Source: Dactylosporangium sp. AC04546 (GTDB taxonomy: Bacteria; Actinomycetota; Actinomycetes; Mycobacteriales; Micromonosporaceae). Taken from it: DNA of 64,000 nucleotides. Each line of letters starts with the position of its first letter. Position 1 is the first letter of the stretch. Below are positions 40,687 to 49,143 of the stretch, one piece after another. The stretch covers positions 1 to 64,000 of the forward strand of contig NZ_JAHYSG010000070.1 in assembly GCF_022095675.1 (NCBI RefSeq). Direction: 5' to 3'. A program made the translations under genes and the position numbers. Below the pieces are notes generated by a model. The model made no database searches. It saw nothing but the letters and a program-made list of their open reading frames with translations, and was not told where the DNA came from.

Positions 40687-41520
40687 ATGCGCGGGATCGC
40701 TGGCAAGGTCGCGGTGGTGACCGGCGCGTCCGGCGGTATCGGCGCGGCCACCGCGCGGCGGCTCGCCGACGAGGGGGCGCGCGTCGTCGCGGTGGACCTC
40801 GACGAGGACGGCGTGCGCGGCGTCGCCTCGGCGCTGCCCACCGAGGCGATCTGGGTCCGCGCCGACGTGTCCGCCGAGGAGGGGGTCTCGGCGTACCTGG
40901 ACGCCGCGCTCGAGCGGTTCGGCCGCGTCGACCTGCACCACCTCAACGCCGGCATCGCCGGGTCGTTCGCCACGCTGCCCGAGCTGACCGTGGCCGAGTT
41001 CGACCGGGTCATGGCGGTGAACGTCCGCGGTGTCTTCCTCGGCGTCCGGGCGGCCTTCCGTCAGTACGCCGCGCAGGGCGGCGCCGGCAGCATCGTGATC
41101 ACCGGCTCGATCGGCAGCCTGCGCGGCAGCGCGGACCTGCTGGCCTACCAGACCTCCAAGCACGCGGTGCTCGGGATCCTGCGCGGCGCCGCGATGTACG
41201 GCGGGCCGCTGGGAGTACGGGTGAACGCGGTGGCCCCGGGCATCGTGCCCACCGACCTGTTCGCCGCGACGCCGGCCGTCGCCGGTGGCCGCGACGACAT
41301 GACCCGGCGGGCGAGCAGCACGCCGCTGCGGCGGGCCGGCACCGGCGACGACGTGGCCGGCGTGGTGGCCTTCCTACTCAGCGACGACGCCGCCTACATG
41401 ACCGGCGAGGTGGTCTCGGTCGACGGCGGCGCCAGCATCGTGAGCACCGTGCGGCCCTCAGGCGGCGCCGGCGCCTGGGACTTCGAGGCGTACGACCGCG
41501 CGCTCTACGGCATCAGCTGA
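40687..41520 (+). CDS. Short-chain dehydrogenase/reductase
   Basis: The protein has 277 aa. It has TGASGGIG, VVAVDLD (NAD preference), HHLNAGIAG in place of NNAG, Ser in ITGSIGS, the catalytic Y-x-x-x-K in LAYQTSKHA, and a short C-terminal extension (GGAGAWDFEAYDRALYGIS). HLNAG replacing NNAG is a common variant. ATG 40687 is preferred because GGAGG lies 5 bp upstream. Operator B overlaps its promoter. It converges on the TPP enzyme with an 8-bp overlap of 3' ends. Confidence 0.9.
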   Translation: MRGIAGKVAVVTGASGGIGAATARRLADEGARVVAVDLDEDGVRGVASALPTEAIWVRADVSAEEGVSAYLDAALERFGRVDLHHLNAGIAGSFATLPELTVAEFDRVMAVNVRGVFLGVRAAFRQYAAQGGAGSIVITGSIGSLRGSADLLAYQTSKHAVLGILRGAAMYGGPLGVRVNAVAPGIVPTDLFAATPAVAGGRDDMTRRASSTPLRRAGTGDDVAGVVAFLLSDDAAYMTGEVVSVDGGASIVSTVRPSGGAGAWDFEAYDRALYGIS

Positions 41521-43192
41521 CCGGCAGCGGGGCGACCACCTCGATGTCGGTGTGCACGTCGACCACGGCCGGGCGGCCGGCGCTCAGCGCCCGGTCGAGT
41601 GCCGGTGCCAGCTCGCCCGGCCGGTCCACCCGGATGCCCAGCGCGCCCATCTCCTCGGCGACGCGGGCGAAGTCCACGTCGCGATAGGTCCACAGCTCCC
41701 GGGACTGTTCGGTGCCCTGGCCGCCGTAGGCCCGGTCGAAGCCGCGCTTGCTCTGGTTGCCGCCGTGGTTGTTGTTCACCACGGTGACCAGGCCGACCTT
41801 GCGGCGCACGGCGGTCTCGATCTCGCCGAGGTGGTAGTAGAGCCCGGCGTCGCCGGTGAAGACCACCACCGGCCGGTCCGGTGCCGCGCTCTTGGCGCCC
41901 ACGCCCGCGCAGAACGCCCACCCCAGATGGCCGGCGCTGCGCAGGTAGCTCTGCTGCGGCGTGGTGACGTCGTGGAACTGGGCCATCCACATCCCGGCGT
42001 GCCCGGTGTCGACCACCAGCACCGCGTCACCGGGCAGGCCCGCCGTCAGCTCGCCCGCGATGCGTTCCGGCCGGATCGGCACGGCGTCGCTGGTGAGGAC
42101 CTCGCGGTACCGCGCCCGCCAGGCCGCCCGCAGCGCGTCCACCTCGGCCAGCCAGGCCGCGCGGTCCGGCTGCCGGTGGTGGGGGGCCAGGGCGAGCATC
42201 CGGGCGAGGGCCGCCTTCGCGTCGGCGGCCAGCGACGCCCGCAGCGGGTAGTTGCGCCCGAGGTGTGCCGGTTCGATGTCGATCTGGATCGCCGCGGTAC
42301 CCACCGGCGGCACGGCCCAGAAGTGCGTCGTCATGCTGCCGGTGCTGGTGCCGACGAAGCACACCAGATCCGCGCGGGCGACCACCTGGTTGGCGCACTC
42401 CCGGGAGTATGTGCCGGCCACCCCGGCCGACAACGGATGCGTGCCGGGGATGGTGTCCTTGCCGTTGGCCGAGGTGGCCACCGGGATGCGCAGCGCCTCG
42501 GCGAGGGCGACGAGCTCGGGGCCGGCGCCGGAGGAGCGCACGCCGCCACCGGCGACGATGACCGGCCGCTCGGCCGCGGCCAGCAGCGCCAGGACCGCCG
42601 ACACGCGCTCGTCTTCGGGCGCCGGGCGGATCGGGGGCACCCGGGCGAAGTCCGGCTCCACGACCGGCTCGGCGTCGGTCGCCTCGGTGTCGAGCTGCCC
42701 CTCGTTGCCCTGGATCTGCAGGTGGACCGGGCCGGGAGCGCCTGTGGTGGCGACCCGGAACGCGTGGCGCAGCATGTCCGGGAACCGGTCGGCGTGGTCG
42801 ATGGTCGCGTTGAGCTTCGTCACCGGGTCGAACGCGGGCAGGTCGTCGATCTCCTGGTAGACGTGGCGGAACTTGGTGGCCGGTGAGCGGCCGCCGGTCA
42901 GCGCGATCACCGGGGAGCCGGCCAGGAACGGCTCACGCAGGCCGGCGGCGAGGTTCAACGCCCCGACCACCTGGGCCGCCGCGACACCGGGACGGCCGGA
43001 CACCCGTGCGTACCCGTCCGCCATGTAGGCGGCGGCCTTCTCACCGTGGGTGACCACGCGTTCGATGTGCGGATGGTGCCGCTCAAGCTCGGCCAGGGTG
43101 CGGCGCAGGATCGCCGGCACCAGGAAGAGATGGGTCACGCCGTAGCCGTCGAGCATGTCCGCGACGACCCGGGCGCCGGTGCGCCGGGTCAC
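41513..43192 (-). CDS. Thiamine pyrophosphate-dependent enzyme (acetolactate synthase/benzoylformate decarboxylase-like)
   Basis: The protein has 559 aa. The PYR domain includes the activating glutamate in VVTHGEKAAAYMADGYARVSG (E51). A central domain has RPVIVAGGGVRSSGAG. The PP domain has the TPP-Mg motif FTGDAGLYYHLGEIETAVRRK ending in NNN. It likely decarboxylates a 2-keto acid or joins/cleaves a C-C bond. GTG 43192 overlaps the upstream CMD stop (GTGA), so both are transcribed from operator C. The family is broad; substrate assignment would be a guess. Confidence 0.92.
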   Translation of the reverse strand: MTRRTGARVVADMLDGYGVTHLFLVPAILRRTLAELERHHPHIERVVTHGEKAAAYMADGYARVSGRPGVAAAQVVGALNLAAGLREPFLAGSPVIALTGGRSPATKFRHVYQEIDDLPAFDPVTKLNATIDHADRFPDMLRHAFRVATTGAPGPVHLQIQGNEGQLDTEATDAEPVVEPDFARVPPIRPAPEDERVSAVLALLAAAERPVIVAGGGVRSSGAGPELVALAEALRIPVATSANGKDTIPGTHPLSAGVAGTYSRECANQVVARADLVCFVGTSTGSMTTHFWAVPPVGTAAIQIDIEPAHLGRNYPLRASLAADAKAALARMLALAPHHRQPDRAAWLAEVDALRAAWRARYREVLTSDAVPIRPERIAGELTAGLPGDAVLVVDTGHAGMWMAQFHDVTTPQQSYLRSAGHLGWAFCAGVGAKSAAPDRPVVVFTGDAGLYYHLGEIETAVRRKVGLVTVVNNNHGGNQSKRGFDRAYGGQGTEQSRELWTYRDVDFARVAEEMGALGIRVDRPGELAPALDRALSAGRPAVVDVHTDIEVVAPLPVS

Positions 43193-43614
43193 CCGGCGAC
43201 GATCCCGACCGCCTCGTCGGCGAGCGCGGCCTCCTGCCGTACGTCCTCGATGACCCGCTCGGCGTGCCGGAACGACTCGAGGGCGGCCGGTGCGCCGCAG
43301 TACACCGCGGTCTGCAGCAGCACCTCCTGGATCTCCGCCTCCGTGCAGCCGTTGCGCAGCGCGCCACGGACGTGCACCGAGAACTCGTGCGGGCGGTTCA
43401 GCGCGGTCAGCATCGCGAGGTTGAGCAGGCTGCGGGTGCGCCGGTCGAGCCCGGGGCGGGACCAGACGTCGCCCCAGCAGCTCGCGGTCACGAACTCCTG
43501 CACGACCCGCGTGAACTCGGTCGCCCGCAGCATCGACCGGTCGACGTGCGCGTCACCGAGCACCTCGCGCCGGACCCGGTTGCCGCGTTCGAGCCGGCTC
43601 TCGTCATCACTCAT
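43189..43614 (-). CDS. Carboxymuconolactone decarboxylase family protein (PcaC-like)
   Basis: The protein has 141 aa. RGNRVRREVLGDAHVDRSM opens it, and NRPHEFSVHVRGALRNGCTEAEIQEVLLQTAVYCGAPAALESFRHA matches 4-carboxymuconolactone decarboxylase-type proteins, including the conserved E, H and late Cys. It may decarboxylate a lactone acid in the cluster's pathway. The ATG at 43614 follows GGGAG by about 7 bp; a longer frame from 43665 would run into operator C, so it is unlikely. It is first of a two-gene operon with the TPP enzyme. Confidence 0.9.
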   Translation of the reverse strand: MSDDESRLERGNRVRREVLGDAHVDRSMLRATEFTRVVQEFVTASCWGDVWSRPGLDRRTRSLLNLAMLTALNRPHEFSVHVRGALRNGCTEAEIQEVLLQTAVYCGAPAALESFRHAERVIEDVRQEAALADEAVGIVAG

Positions 43615-43649
43615 GGACCGCTCCCGTCTCAGGCCGTCAGGGCAGAGAC

Positions 43650-43670
43650 AGTGTACGACCATCATACAAT
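43650..43670 (-). promoter_or_regulatory. GntR-type operator, site C
   Basis: 21 bp: AGTGTACGAC, one central base, ATCATACAAT (7 of 10 arm positions pair). On the minus strand its far end gives TACACT, a -10 for the CMD gene starting at 43614. It lies 47 bp beyond the 3' end of the GntR gene. Confidence 0.7.
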
Positions 43671-43716
43671 CTTGGAAAGCCGACGGATGCGGTGCCGACC
43701 GGCGGTGACGGTCGGG

Positions 43717-44394
43717 CTACGCCCCTTCCTGCTCGGACAGCGCGAGCAGCGCGACGCGCCCGGCCTCCTCGACGTGCCGGGCACAGGCGGCCGCGGCGGC
43801 CTCGGCGTCGCCCGCCTGCACCGCGTCGACGATCTCGCGCAGCTCCTCCACGCTGTGCTCGAGCCGGCCCGGGACCGAGGTCGACAGCGACCGCAGCAGG
43901 CTCACCCGGGCGTGCAGGCCGCCCACGATCGAGCGCAGCGCCTCGTTGCCGCCGCCCTCGAAGAGCACACCGTAGAAGTCGTCCTTCGCGGCCAGGATGG
44001 GCGCACCCTTGGCCGCCTGCCGCTCGACCCGCTCCAGCGCGCGGACCAGCGCCTTGCGCTGCGCCGCGTTCGCGTGCTCGGCGAAGAGCCGGCCGGCCAG
44101 GGCCTCCAGGGCCGAGCGCACCTGGTAGAGCTGGCGGGCCTCCTCGGCGCTGACGCTGGTGACCACCATGCCCTTGTTGGGGATCGCGGTGACCAGCCCC
44201 TCGGCGGCCAGCTCCCGCAGCGCCTCCCGGACGCTGGTGCGCGAGACGCCGGTGAGCTCCACCAGCTCCCGCTCGATCAGGCGCTGCCCCGGTGCGAGCC
44301 GGCGATCGAGGATCGCCTGGCGCAGGTTCTCCAGGACCTGCGAGCGGATGAGGGCCGGGTTCCGCTCAACGCGCAACACATTGGCTTGGGTCAC
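43717..44394 (-). CDS. GntR family transcriptional regulator (FCD type), probable regulator of the cluster
   Basis: The protein has 225 aa. The winged-helix domain (about 15-80) reads VLENLRQAILDRRLAPGQRLIERELVELTGVSRTSVREALRELAAEGLV. The FCD effector domain follows with HSVEELREIVDAVQAGDAEAAAAACARHVEEA, containing the metal-type histidines; the usual first D-x-x-x-H reads DDFYGVLF, with Tyr for His. FCD regulators bind small acids and dissociate from T-N-G-T-A-type operators. Site D is just upstream and site C just downstream, so this is the best candidate to bind all five operators and regulate itself. Confidence 0.92.
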   Translation of the reverse strand: MTQANVLRVERNPALIRSQVLENLRQAILDRRLAPGQRLIERELVELTGVSRTSVREALRELAAEGLVTAIPNKGMVVTSVSAEEARQLYQVRSALEALAGRLFAEHANAAQRKALVRALERVERQAAKGAPILAAKDDFYGVLFEGGGNEALRSIVGGLHARVSLLRSLSTSVPGRLEHSVEELREIVDAVQAGDAEAAAAACARHVEEAGRVALLALSEQEGA

Positions 44395-44501
44395 CGTCTT
44401 CCTCCCTGCAAGCCCTCACCCGACGGCGTCGTGCCTGCACATACTACCCAAGTCCGCACCGTCCCCGGGCGAGGCGCCCGACGCCGCCGCGTGCTTGCCA
44501 G

Positions 44502-44522
44502 ATCGTATGACGATGCTACAAT
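44502..44522 (+). promoter_or_regulatory. GntR-type operator, site D
   Basis: 21 bp: ATCGTATGAC, one central base, ATGCTACAAT (6 of 10 arm positions pair). TACAAT at 44517-44522 is a -10 for the aldolase gene at 44555. It lies in the 160-bp divergent region shared with the GntR gene, so it may also mediate autoregulation. Confidence 0.65.
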
Positions 44523-44554
44523 CCTGAAACTCAAAAGCCCACGTGAGGAGCGAT

Positions 44555-45325
44555 ATGGCACGGTTGGGTTTCGCTCGCCGACTGGCCTCGTCCGACCGGT
44601 GCCTGATCGGCACCTGGGTCAAGATCCCGGCGTTGGAGCCGGTGGAGATCCTGGCCGACGCCGGGTTCGACTTCATCGTGATCGACCAGGAACACGCACC
44701 GCTGACCTTCGAGTTCGTGTACCAGGCGACGGTGGTGGCGCAGGGCGCCGGCCTGTCGGTGCTCGTCCGGGTCCCGGACCGCAGCGGCAGCCACCTGCAG
44801 CGGCTGCTCGACGCCGGCGTCGACGGCGTCCTCGTGCCGCGGGTCACGTCCGTCGGCGAGGCGTCGGCGGCGGTGCGCCAGATGCTGTTCTCCCCCGGCG
44901 GCGACCGGGGCCTCGGCCTCACCTCGCGGGCCGGCCGGTGGGGCGCCACCCCGCGGGAGGAGTACGTGCGCTTCGGCGACGAGGAGGTCATGCGCGCCGT
45001 CCAGCTCGAGGACCGCGCCGCCATCGAGGCGGTCGACGAGATCCTCGCCGTCCCCGGCCTCAACGGCGTCTTCCTCGGCATGGGCGACCTGCAGCTGTCC
45101 TCCGGCCTGCCGCAGTCCGACCCCGAGATCCAGAAGCTCGTCGACCGGCTGCTCGCCGCCGCGCAGCTGCGCGGCGTGCCGGCCGGCACGGCGGTGCAGA
45201 CGGCCGAGCAGGCCCGGCAGGCCGCCGACCGCGGCTACCGGTACGTGATGGTCAGCAACGACACCAGCCTCCTGCGATCCGCCGCGGCGTCCGTCGTCGC
45301 CGACCTGCGCAGCCGACCCGCCTAG
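44555..45325 (+). CDS. HpcH/HpaI aldolase family protein
   Basis: The protein has 256 aa. LIGTWVKIPALEPVEILADAGFDFIVIDQEHAPLTFE carries the conserved H near residue 50. VRVPDRSGSHLQRLLDAGVDGVLVPRV has the catalytic Arg. VQLEDRAAIEAVDEILAVPGLNGVFLGMGDL has the metal-binding E and D. Class II aldolases of this family cleave 2-keto-3-deoxy acids to pyruvate plus an aldehyde. ATG 44555 follows GAGGAG. It heads a rightward three-gene operon with the bicupin-like protein and the monooxygenase. Confidence 0.92.
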   Translation: MARLGFARRLASSDRCLIGTWVKIPALEPVEILADAGFDFIVIDQEHAPLTFEFVYQATVVAQGAGLSVLVRVPDRSGSHLQRLLDAGVDGVLVPRVTSVGEASAAVRQMLFSPGGDRGLGLTSRAGRWGATPREEYVRFGDEEVMRAVQLEDRAAIEAVDEILAVPGLNGVFLGMGDLQLSSGLPQSDPEIQKLVDRLLAAAQLRGVPAGTAVQTAEQARQAADRGYRYVMVSNDTSLLRSAAASVVADLRSRPA

Positions 45326-45379
45326 TGCGGGTCAAGAGCCGATAGGCCCCGACCAGATCAGTAAGAAGGAGCACACCCC

Positions 45380-46291
45380 ATGGCGTACGACTCCACTGAC
45401 CTGCGCTCCACGCTGCCGTCCAGCACGGCCGCGGCACCCGCGCCCGAGCGGTTCTCCGGCTCCGAGCACATCCAGTTCCGCGACCTGCCCCCGGTGGAGA
45501 AGCACGACGACACCTCCACCTGGTACGCCCGCGGGCAGAACTTCGTCGTCGGCTACTCCGAGGTCGACGGCACGGCCACGTTCAGCCGCGAGGGCCAGCC
45601 GGACGAGTACGTCGTCCTGCTGGCCGACGACTCGCTGACGGCGCACGCCCGGGCGGCCGGCGAGGAGGTCACTGCCTCCGGCCGGACGATGCTCGTGCTG
45701 CCGCCCGGCGACAGCACCGTCACGGTCACCGGGCAGGGCCGCGTCCTGCGGCTGCTCACCACGCGCTCGGACGACCTCGCCGGACTCGCCGCCAACGCGG
45801 ACTCCTACGCCGAGCCGCACGCGAACATCCCGCCGTTGCAGCCGTGGCCGGAGCCGCCGGAGGGCTACCGCATCCGCGCCTACGACCTCACGGTCCCGCC
45901 GCTGGCCAACCCGCCGTTCCGGCTCTACCGGTGTACCACGTTCATGGTCAACTTCATCGACCCCAAGCAGGGACCACGGGACCCGGCGAAGCTGTCGCCG
46001 CACAAGCACGACGACTTCGAGCAGTGCTCGATCGTCCTGGCGGGCGAGTACGTGCACCACATCCGCTGGCCGTGGACGAGCGACAAGGCGAACTGGCGCG
46101 AGGACGAGCACCAGCGGGTGACCGCCCCGTCGGTCACCGTGATCCCGCCGCCCTCGCTGCACACGAGCGAGGCCGTCGCGGCGGGGACCAACCACCTCAT
46201 CGACGTGTTCTGCCCGCCGCGGTTCGACTTCTCCGCCATGGAGGGCTGGGTGTTCAACGCCGGCGACTACCCCGCGCCGGCCGGCCGATGA
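45380..46291 (+). CDS. Cupin-like (RmlC fold) protein, possibly bicupin
   Basis: The protein has 303 aa. The second half has a clear cupin motif, SPHKHDDFEQCSIVLAGEYVHHIRWPW, followed by VTVIPPPSLHTSEAVAAGTNHLIDVFCPPR; three histidines and a glutamate are well placed for a metal. The first half (DEYVVLLADDSLTAHARAAGEEV, LVLPPGDSTVTVTG) resembles a degenerate cupin barrel without metal residues. It may be an isomerase or dioxygenase. ATG 45380 has AGAAGGAG about 6-8 bp upstream. Its stop overlaps the monooxygenase ATG (ATGA). Confidence 0.72.
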   Translation: MAYDSTDLRSTLPSSTAAAPAPERFSGSEHIQFRDLPPVEKHDDTSTWYARGQNFVVGYSEVDGTATFSREGQPDEYVVLLADDSLTAHARAAGEEVTASGRTMLVLPPGDSTVTVTGQGRVLRLLTTRSDDLAGLAANADSYAEPHANIPPLQPWPEPPEGYRIRAYDLTVPPLANPPFRLYRCTTFMVNFIDPKQGPRDPAKLSPHKHDDFEQCSIVLAGEYVHHIRWPWTSDKANWREDEHQRVTAPSVTVIPPPSLHTSEAVAAGTNHLIDVFCPPRFDFSAMEGWVFNAGDYPAPAGR

Positions 46292-47748
46292 GACGCGGCG
46301 AACCGATCCGGGTCGCCGTCATCGGCGCCGGCCTGGGCGGCATCGCCGCCGCGGTCAAGCTCCGGCGGAGCACGGCGGCCACGGTCGTCATCTTCGAGCA
46401 GTCCGCCGGGGTCGGCGGCACCTGGTTCGACAACCGGTACCCGGGCTGCGAGGTCGACGTGCACTCGCACGCGTACTCGTACTCCTTCCTCAAGTACGAC
46501 TGGCCGCGCACCCATGCGACCCAGCCGGAGCTGCTCGCCTACGCCCAGCACGTGGTGGAGCGCTTCGGGCTCACCCCGCACCTGCGGCTCAACACCCGGG
46601 TCACCGACCTCGTGTGGGAGGAGTCGACCAGCACGTACACGTTGTCCACCGAGCACGGCGACAGCGAGGAGTTCGATGTCGTCGTCTCGGCGCTGGGCCT
46701 GCTCAGCGTGCCCCGGTACCCCGAGTGGCCGGGCCTGGAGACGTTCGCCGGGCCCTGCTTCCACACCTCGCGCTGGGAGGAGCACGACCTGACCGGGAAG
46801 TCGGTGGCGGTGGTCGGCACCGGCTCGACCGCGGTGCAGATCGTGCCGGCGATCGCCCCGTCCGCCGGCCGGGTCCACGTCTTCCAGCGCCAGCCGGGTT
46901 GGATCGAGCCGAAGCACGAACGCGAGTTCACACCCCGCGAGCGCCGGTGGTTCCGCAGCGTGCCGTTCGCGCAGCGGCTGAACCGGGCGTGGATCTTCCA
47001 CCAGGGCAACCGCCGGTTCCAGGGGTACGACGTCGGCTCGCGCCGCCAGCGGCGCATGCGTGAGGTGTGCCGGCGGTTCATCGCCGCCAGCATCGACGAC
47101 CCGGCGACCAGGGCGGCCGTGACCCCGGACTATCCGTGGGGGTGCAAGCGCCCGGTGCTCTCCTCCACGTTCTACCCGGCGCTGAACCGCGACAACGTGG
47201 AGCTGGTGCCGCACGCGGTGCGCCAGGTGACGCCGACCGGCGTGGTCGACGCCACCGGCACCTACCGCGACGTCGACGTGCTGATCCTCAGCACCGGCTT
47301 CCAGCCCACGAGGTTCCTGGCCGGCCTCGACGTCAAGGGCCGCGACGGGCGCAGCATCCACGACGCCTGGCGCGAGCGCGCCAGCGCCTTCCTGGGCATC
47401 ACGGTGCCCGGCTTCCCCAACTTCTTCATGCTCTACGGGCCGAACACCAACGGCGGGGTGTCGATCATCGCGCAGCTCGAACGGCAGTCCGAGGTCGTCG
47501 TGCGGGCCGTGCGGCGGCTGCGGCGCACCCGGCGGCGCACCGTCGAGACGTCGCCGGTCGCGGCCCGCCGCTTCCTCGCGTGGATCGACCGGCGGATGGC
47601 GAGCAGCGCCTCGGCGATGAACGCCGGCTGCCACAACTACTACCACGACGAGGCGGGGCACAACGTGACGCAGTGGCCGGGCGGCCACCTCGCGTACGCG
47701 CTCGCGACCCGCCTGCTCAGCCCGTTCGGGCTGCGGACACCACGCTAG
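46288..47748 (+). CDS. Flavin-dependent Baeyer-Villiger-type monooxygenase
   Basis: The protein has 486 aa. VAVIGAGLGGIAAAVKL binds FAD, and GGTWFDNRYPGCEVDVHSHAY is the conserved BVMO stretch. The fingerprint F-x-G-x-x-x-H-x-x-x-W is present as FAGPCFHTSRW (153-163), followed by E rather than P/D. VAVVGTGSTAVQIVP binds NADPH, and LILSTGFQPTRF is the second Rossmann end. It inserts oxygen next to a ketone, giving an ester or lactone; MBL-fold hydrolases in the same regulon could open the product. The 3' end overlaps the convergent MBL gene by 32 bp. Confidence 0.92.
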   Translation: MRRGEPIRVAVIGAGLGGIAAAVKLRRSTAATVVIFEQSAGVGGTWFDNRYPGCEVDVHSHAYSYSFLKYDWPRTHATQPELLAYAQHVVERFGLTPHLRLNTRVTDLVWEESTSTYTLSTEHGDSEEFDVVVSALGLLSVPRYPEWPGLETFAGPCFHTSRWEEHDLTGKSVAVVGTGSTAVQIVPAIAPSAGRVHVFQRQPGWIEPKHEREFTPRERRWFRSVPFAQRLNRAWIFHQGNRRFQGYDVGSRRQRRMREVCRRFIAASIDDPATRAAVTPDYPWGCKRPVLSSTFYPALNRDNVELVPHAVRQVTPTGVVDATGTYRDVDVLILSTGFQPTRFLAGLDVKGRDGRSIHDAWRERASAFLGITVPGFPNFFMLYGPNTNGGVSIIAQLERQSEVVVRAVRRLRRTRRRTVETSPVAARRFLAWIDRRMASSASAMNAGCHNYYHDEAGHNVTQWPGGHLAYALATRLLSPFGLRTPR

Positions 47749-48580
47749 GGTGCCCACCGGCGAGCGACACCTCCGCCACGTGCAGACCGTCGTCGAACGT
47801 GGCGGAGGGAAACCGGTCCCACACCGCCGACTCGTGGAACGGCAGGATCCGCCGGGTGTCCCCGCCGACGCTGGTCAGCACGGCGTCGGCGAAGTCGAGC
47901 CACACGGCGGGGCTGCCGGTGCTCATCGCGATCGGCGCGAGGACGCCGTCGCCGCGGATGCCCTCGATGTTCTCGTAGCTGTAGACGTTGTCCCCGGCGA
48001 ACACCCAGGTCCCGCCCGGGTCGCCGGTGACCGCGACCACCTGTGAGCCGGCCGTGTGGGTGTCGTGCGCCGGCCACAGCTCCAGGCCCGGCGCCACCTC
48101 CGCCGCCCCGTCGACCAGTGTCGCCGGCCGGGCCGCCAGCTGCCGCGGCAGGTCCGCCTGGCACGATCGGGTCAGGAACTCGAACCGCGCGGGCCGCGCG
48201 GCGGCGGCGAGGTAGCTGTCGATCTCGCGCCGCTGTATCCAGACGTGTGCGGCGGGGAACGCGTCGACGCAGCCGGCATGGTCGAAGTGGTTGTGGGTCA
48301 GCAGGACGGTGTCGACCTGCTCGGGCCGGACGCCGACCCGGGCGAGCACCTCGACCGGCGCGCGCCACCGGGTGGTGCCGTACTTGGCCGTGAGCCGCTC
48401 GTACACCGCCGGGTCGGCGAAGCCGGTGTCGACCAGGACGCACCGGTCCGCCGAGCGGACCAGCCCGAAGCAGTACGGCATCCGCCGGTGACCCTCGTTG
48501 GGCTGGGCGGCGAACAGGTTGCTGGCCGGGAACCGGTCCACGTAGCCGTACTCGAGGATCCAGATCGACCAGCCCATCAT
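47717..48580 (-). CDS. Metallo-beta-lactamase-fold hydrolase, lactonase-like, second copy
   Basis: The protein has 287 aa. LLTHNHFDHAGC is the H-x-H-x-D-H motif, HDTHTAGSQVVAV supplies the next His, FAGDNVYSYENIEG the bridging Asp and LPFHESAVW a late His. Like the other copy at 33932 it opens with a short N-terminal strand and CVLVDTGFAD. It likely hydrolyses a lactone or thioester. ATG 48580 overlaps the upstream CMD stop by 4 bp; this is the last gene of a leftward operon (DUF6282-type, CMD, MBL). Confidence 0.88.
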   Translation of the reverse strand: MMGWSIWILEYGYVDRFPASNLFAAQPNEGHRRMPYCFGLVRSADRCVLVDTGFADPAVYERLTAKYGTTRWRAPVEVLARVGVRPEQVDTVLLTHNHFDHAGCVDAFPAAHVWIQRREIDSYLAAAARPARFEFLTRSCQADLPRQLAARPATLVDGAAEVAPGLELWPAHDTHTAGSQVVAVTGDPGGTWVFAGDNVYSYENIEGIRGDGVLAPIAMSTGSPAVWLDFADAVLTSVGGDTRRILPFHESAVWDRFPSATFDDGLHVAEVSLAGGHPSVVSAARTG

Positions 48581-49143
48581 GCGTCCGGTGGCTGGACGTC
48601 GAAGACGGCGAGCTGCCAGGCCACCATGGTGTAGTAGCCGATGATCGTGACCAGCTCGAACAGCCCGGCCTCGCCAAGCACCCCGGCCGCGTCCCGGAAC
48701 TGCTCGTCGTCCAGCGAGCCGCGGTCGAGGACCAGCCGCGTCGTGCGCAGGACGCACGACTCCACCTCCGACAGCGCGGCCGGTTCCCTGCCGTCGGCCA
48801 GCGCCGCCAGGTCGGCGCCGGTCAGGCCGGCGGCCGCCCCGGCCCGCTGGTGCGCGTACAGCTCGAAGGGGCTGTCGCGGGCATGACCGACGAGGAGGAT
48901 CGCGATCTCGCAGGCCCGGGCGGGCAGCCGCGAGCCGAACCGGACCGCGGCGCCGATCTGCTGCAGCGCCTGGCCGAACACCGGGCTGAGGATCCAGACC
49001 GCGGGCGGGCCCTGCAGCCGCCCGTCGGGGCCGACGAGCAGGAACGGGTTGTCCGGCGCGGCGCGCGGCTCGGTGGCGTAGCGGTCGTAGATGGTGCGCT
49101 GCTCGTCGGTCATGTCCGCGGGATCGACGTGGTCGACTCTCAT
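48577..49143 (-). CDS. Carboxymuconolactone decarboxylase family protein, longer form
   Basis: The protein has 188 aa. ARACEIAILLVGHARDSPFELYAHQRAGAAAGLTGADLAALADG holds the CMD-type E and H (FELYAH), and LSEVESCVLRTTRLVLDRGSLDDEQF...LFELVTIIGYYTMVAWQLAVF is the rest of the helical bundle. This longer CMD type accompanies hydrolases in several actinobacterial catabolic operons. It overlaps both neighbours by 4 bp. It is the third CMD-family protein of the cluster. Confidence 0.9.
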   Translation of the reverse strand: MRVDHVDPADMTDEQRTIYDRYATEPRAAPDNPFLLVGPDGRLQGPPAVWILSPVFGQALQQIGAAVRFGSRLPARACEIAILLVGHARDSPFELYAHQRAGAAAGLTGADLAALADGREPAALSEVESCVLRTTRLVLDRGSLDDEQFRDAAGVLGEAGLFELVTIIGYYTMVAWQLAVFDVQPPDA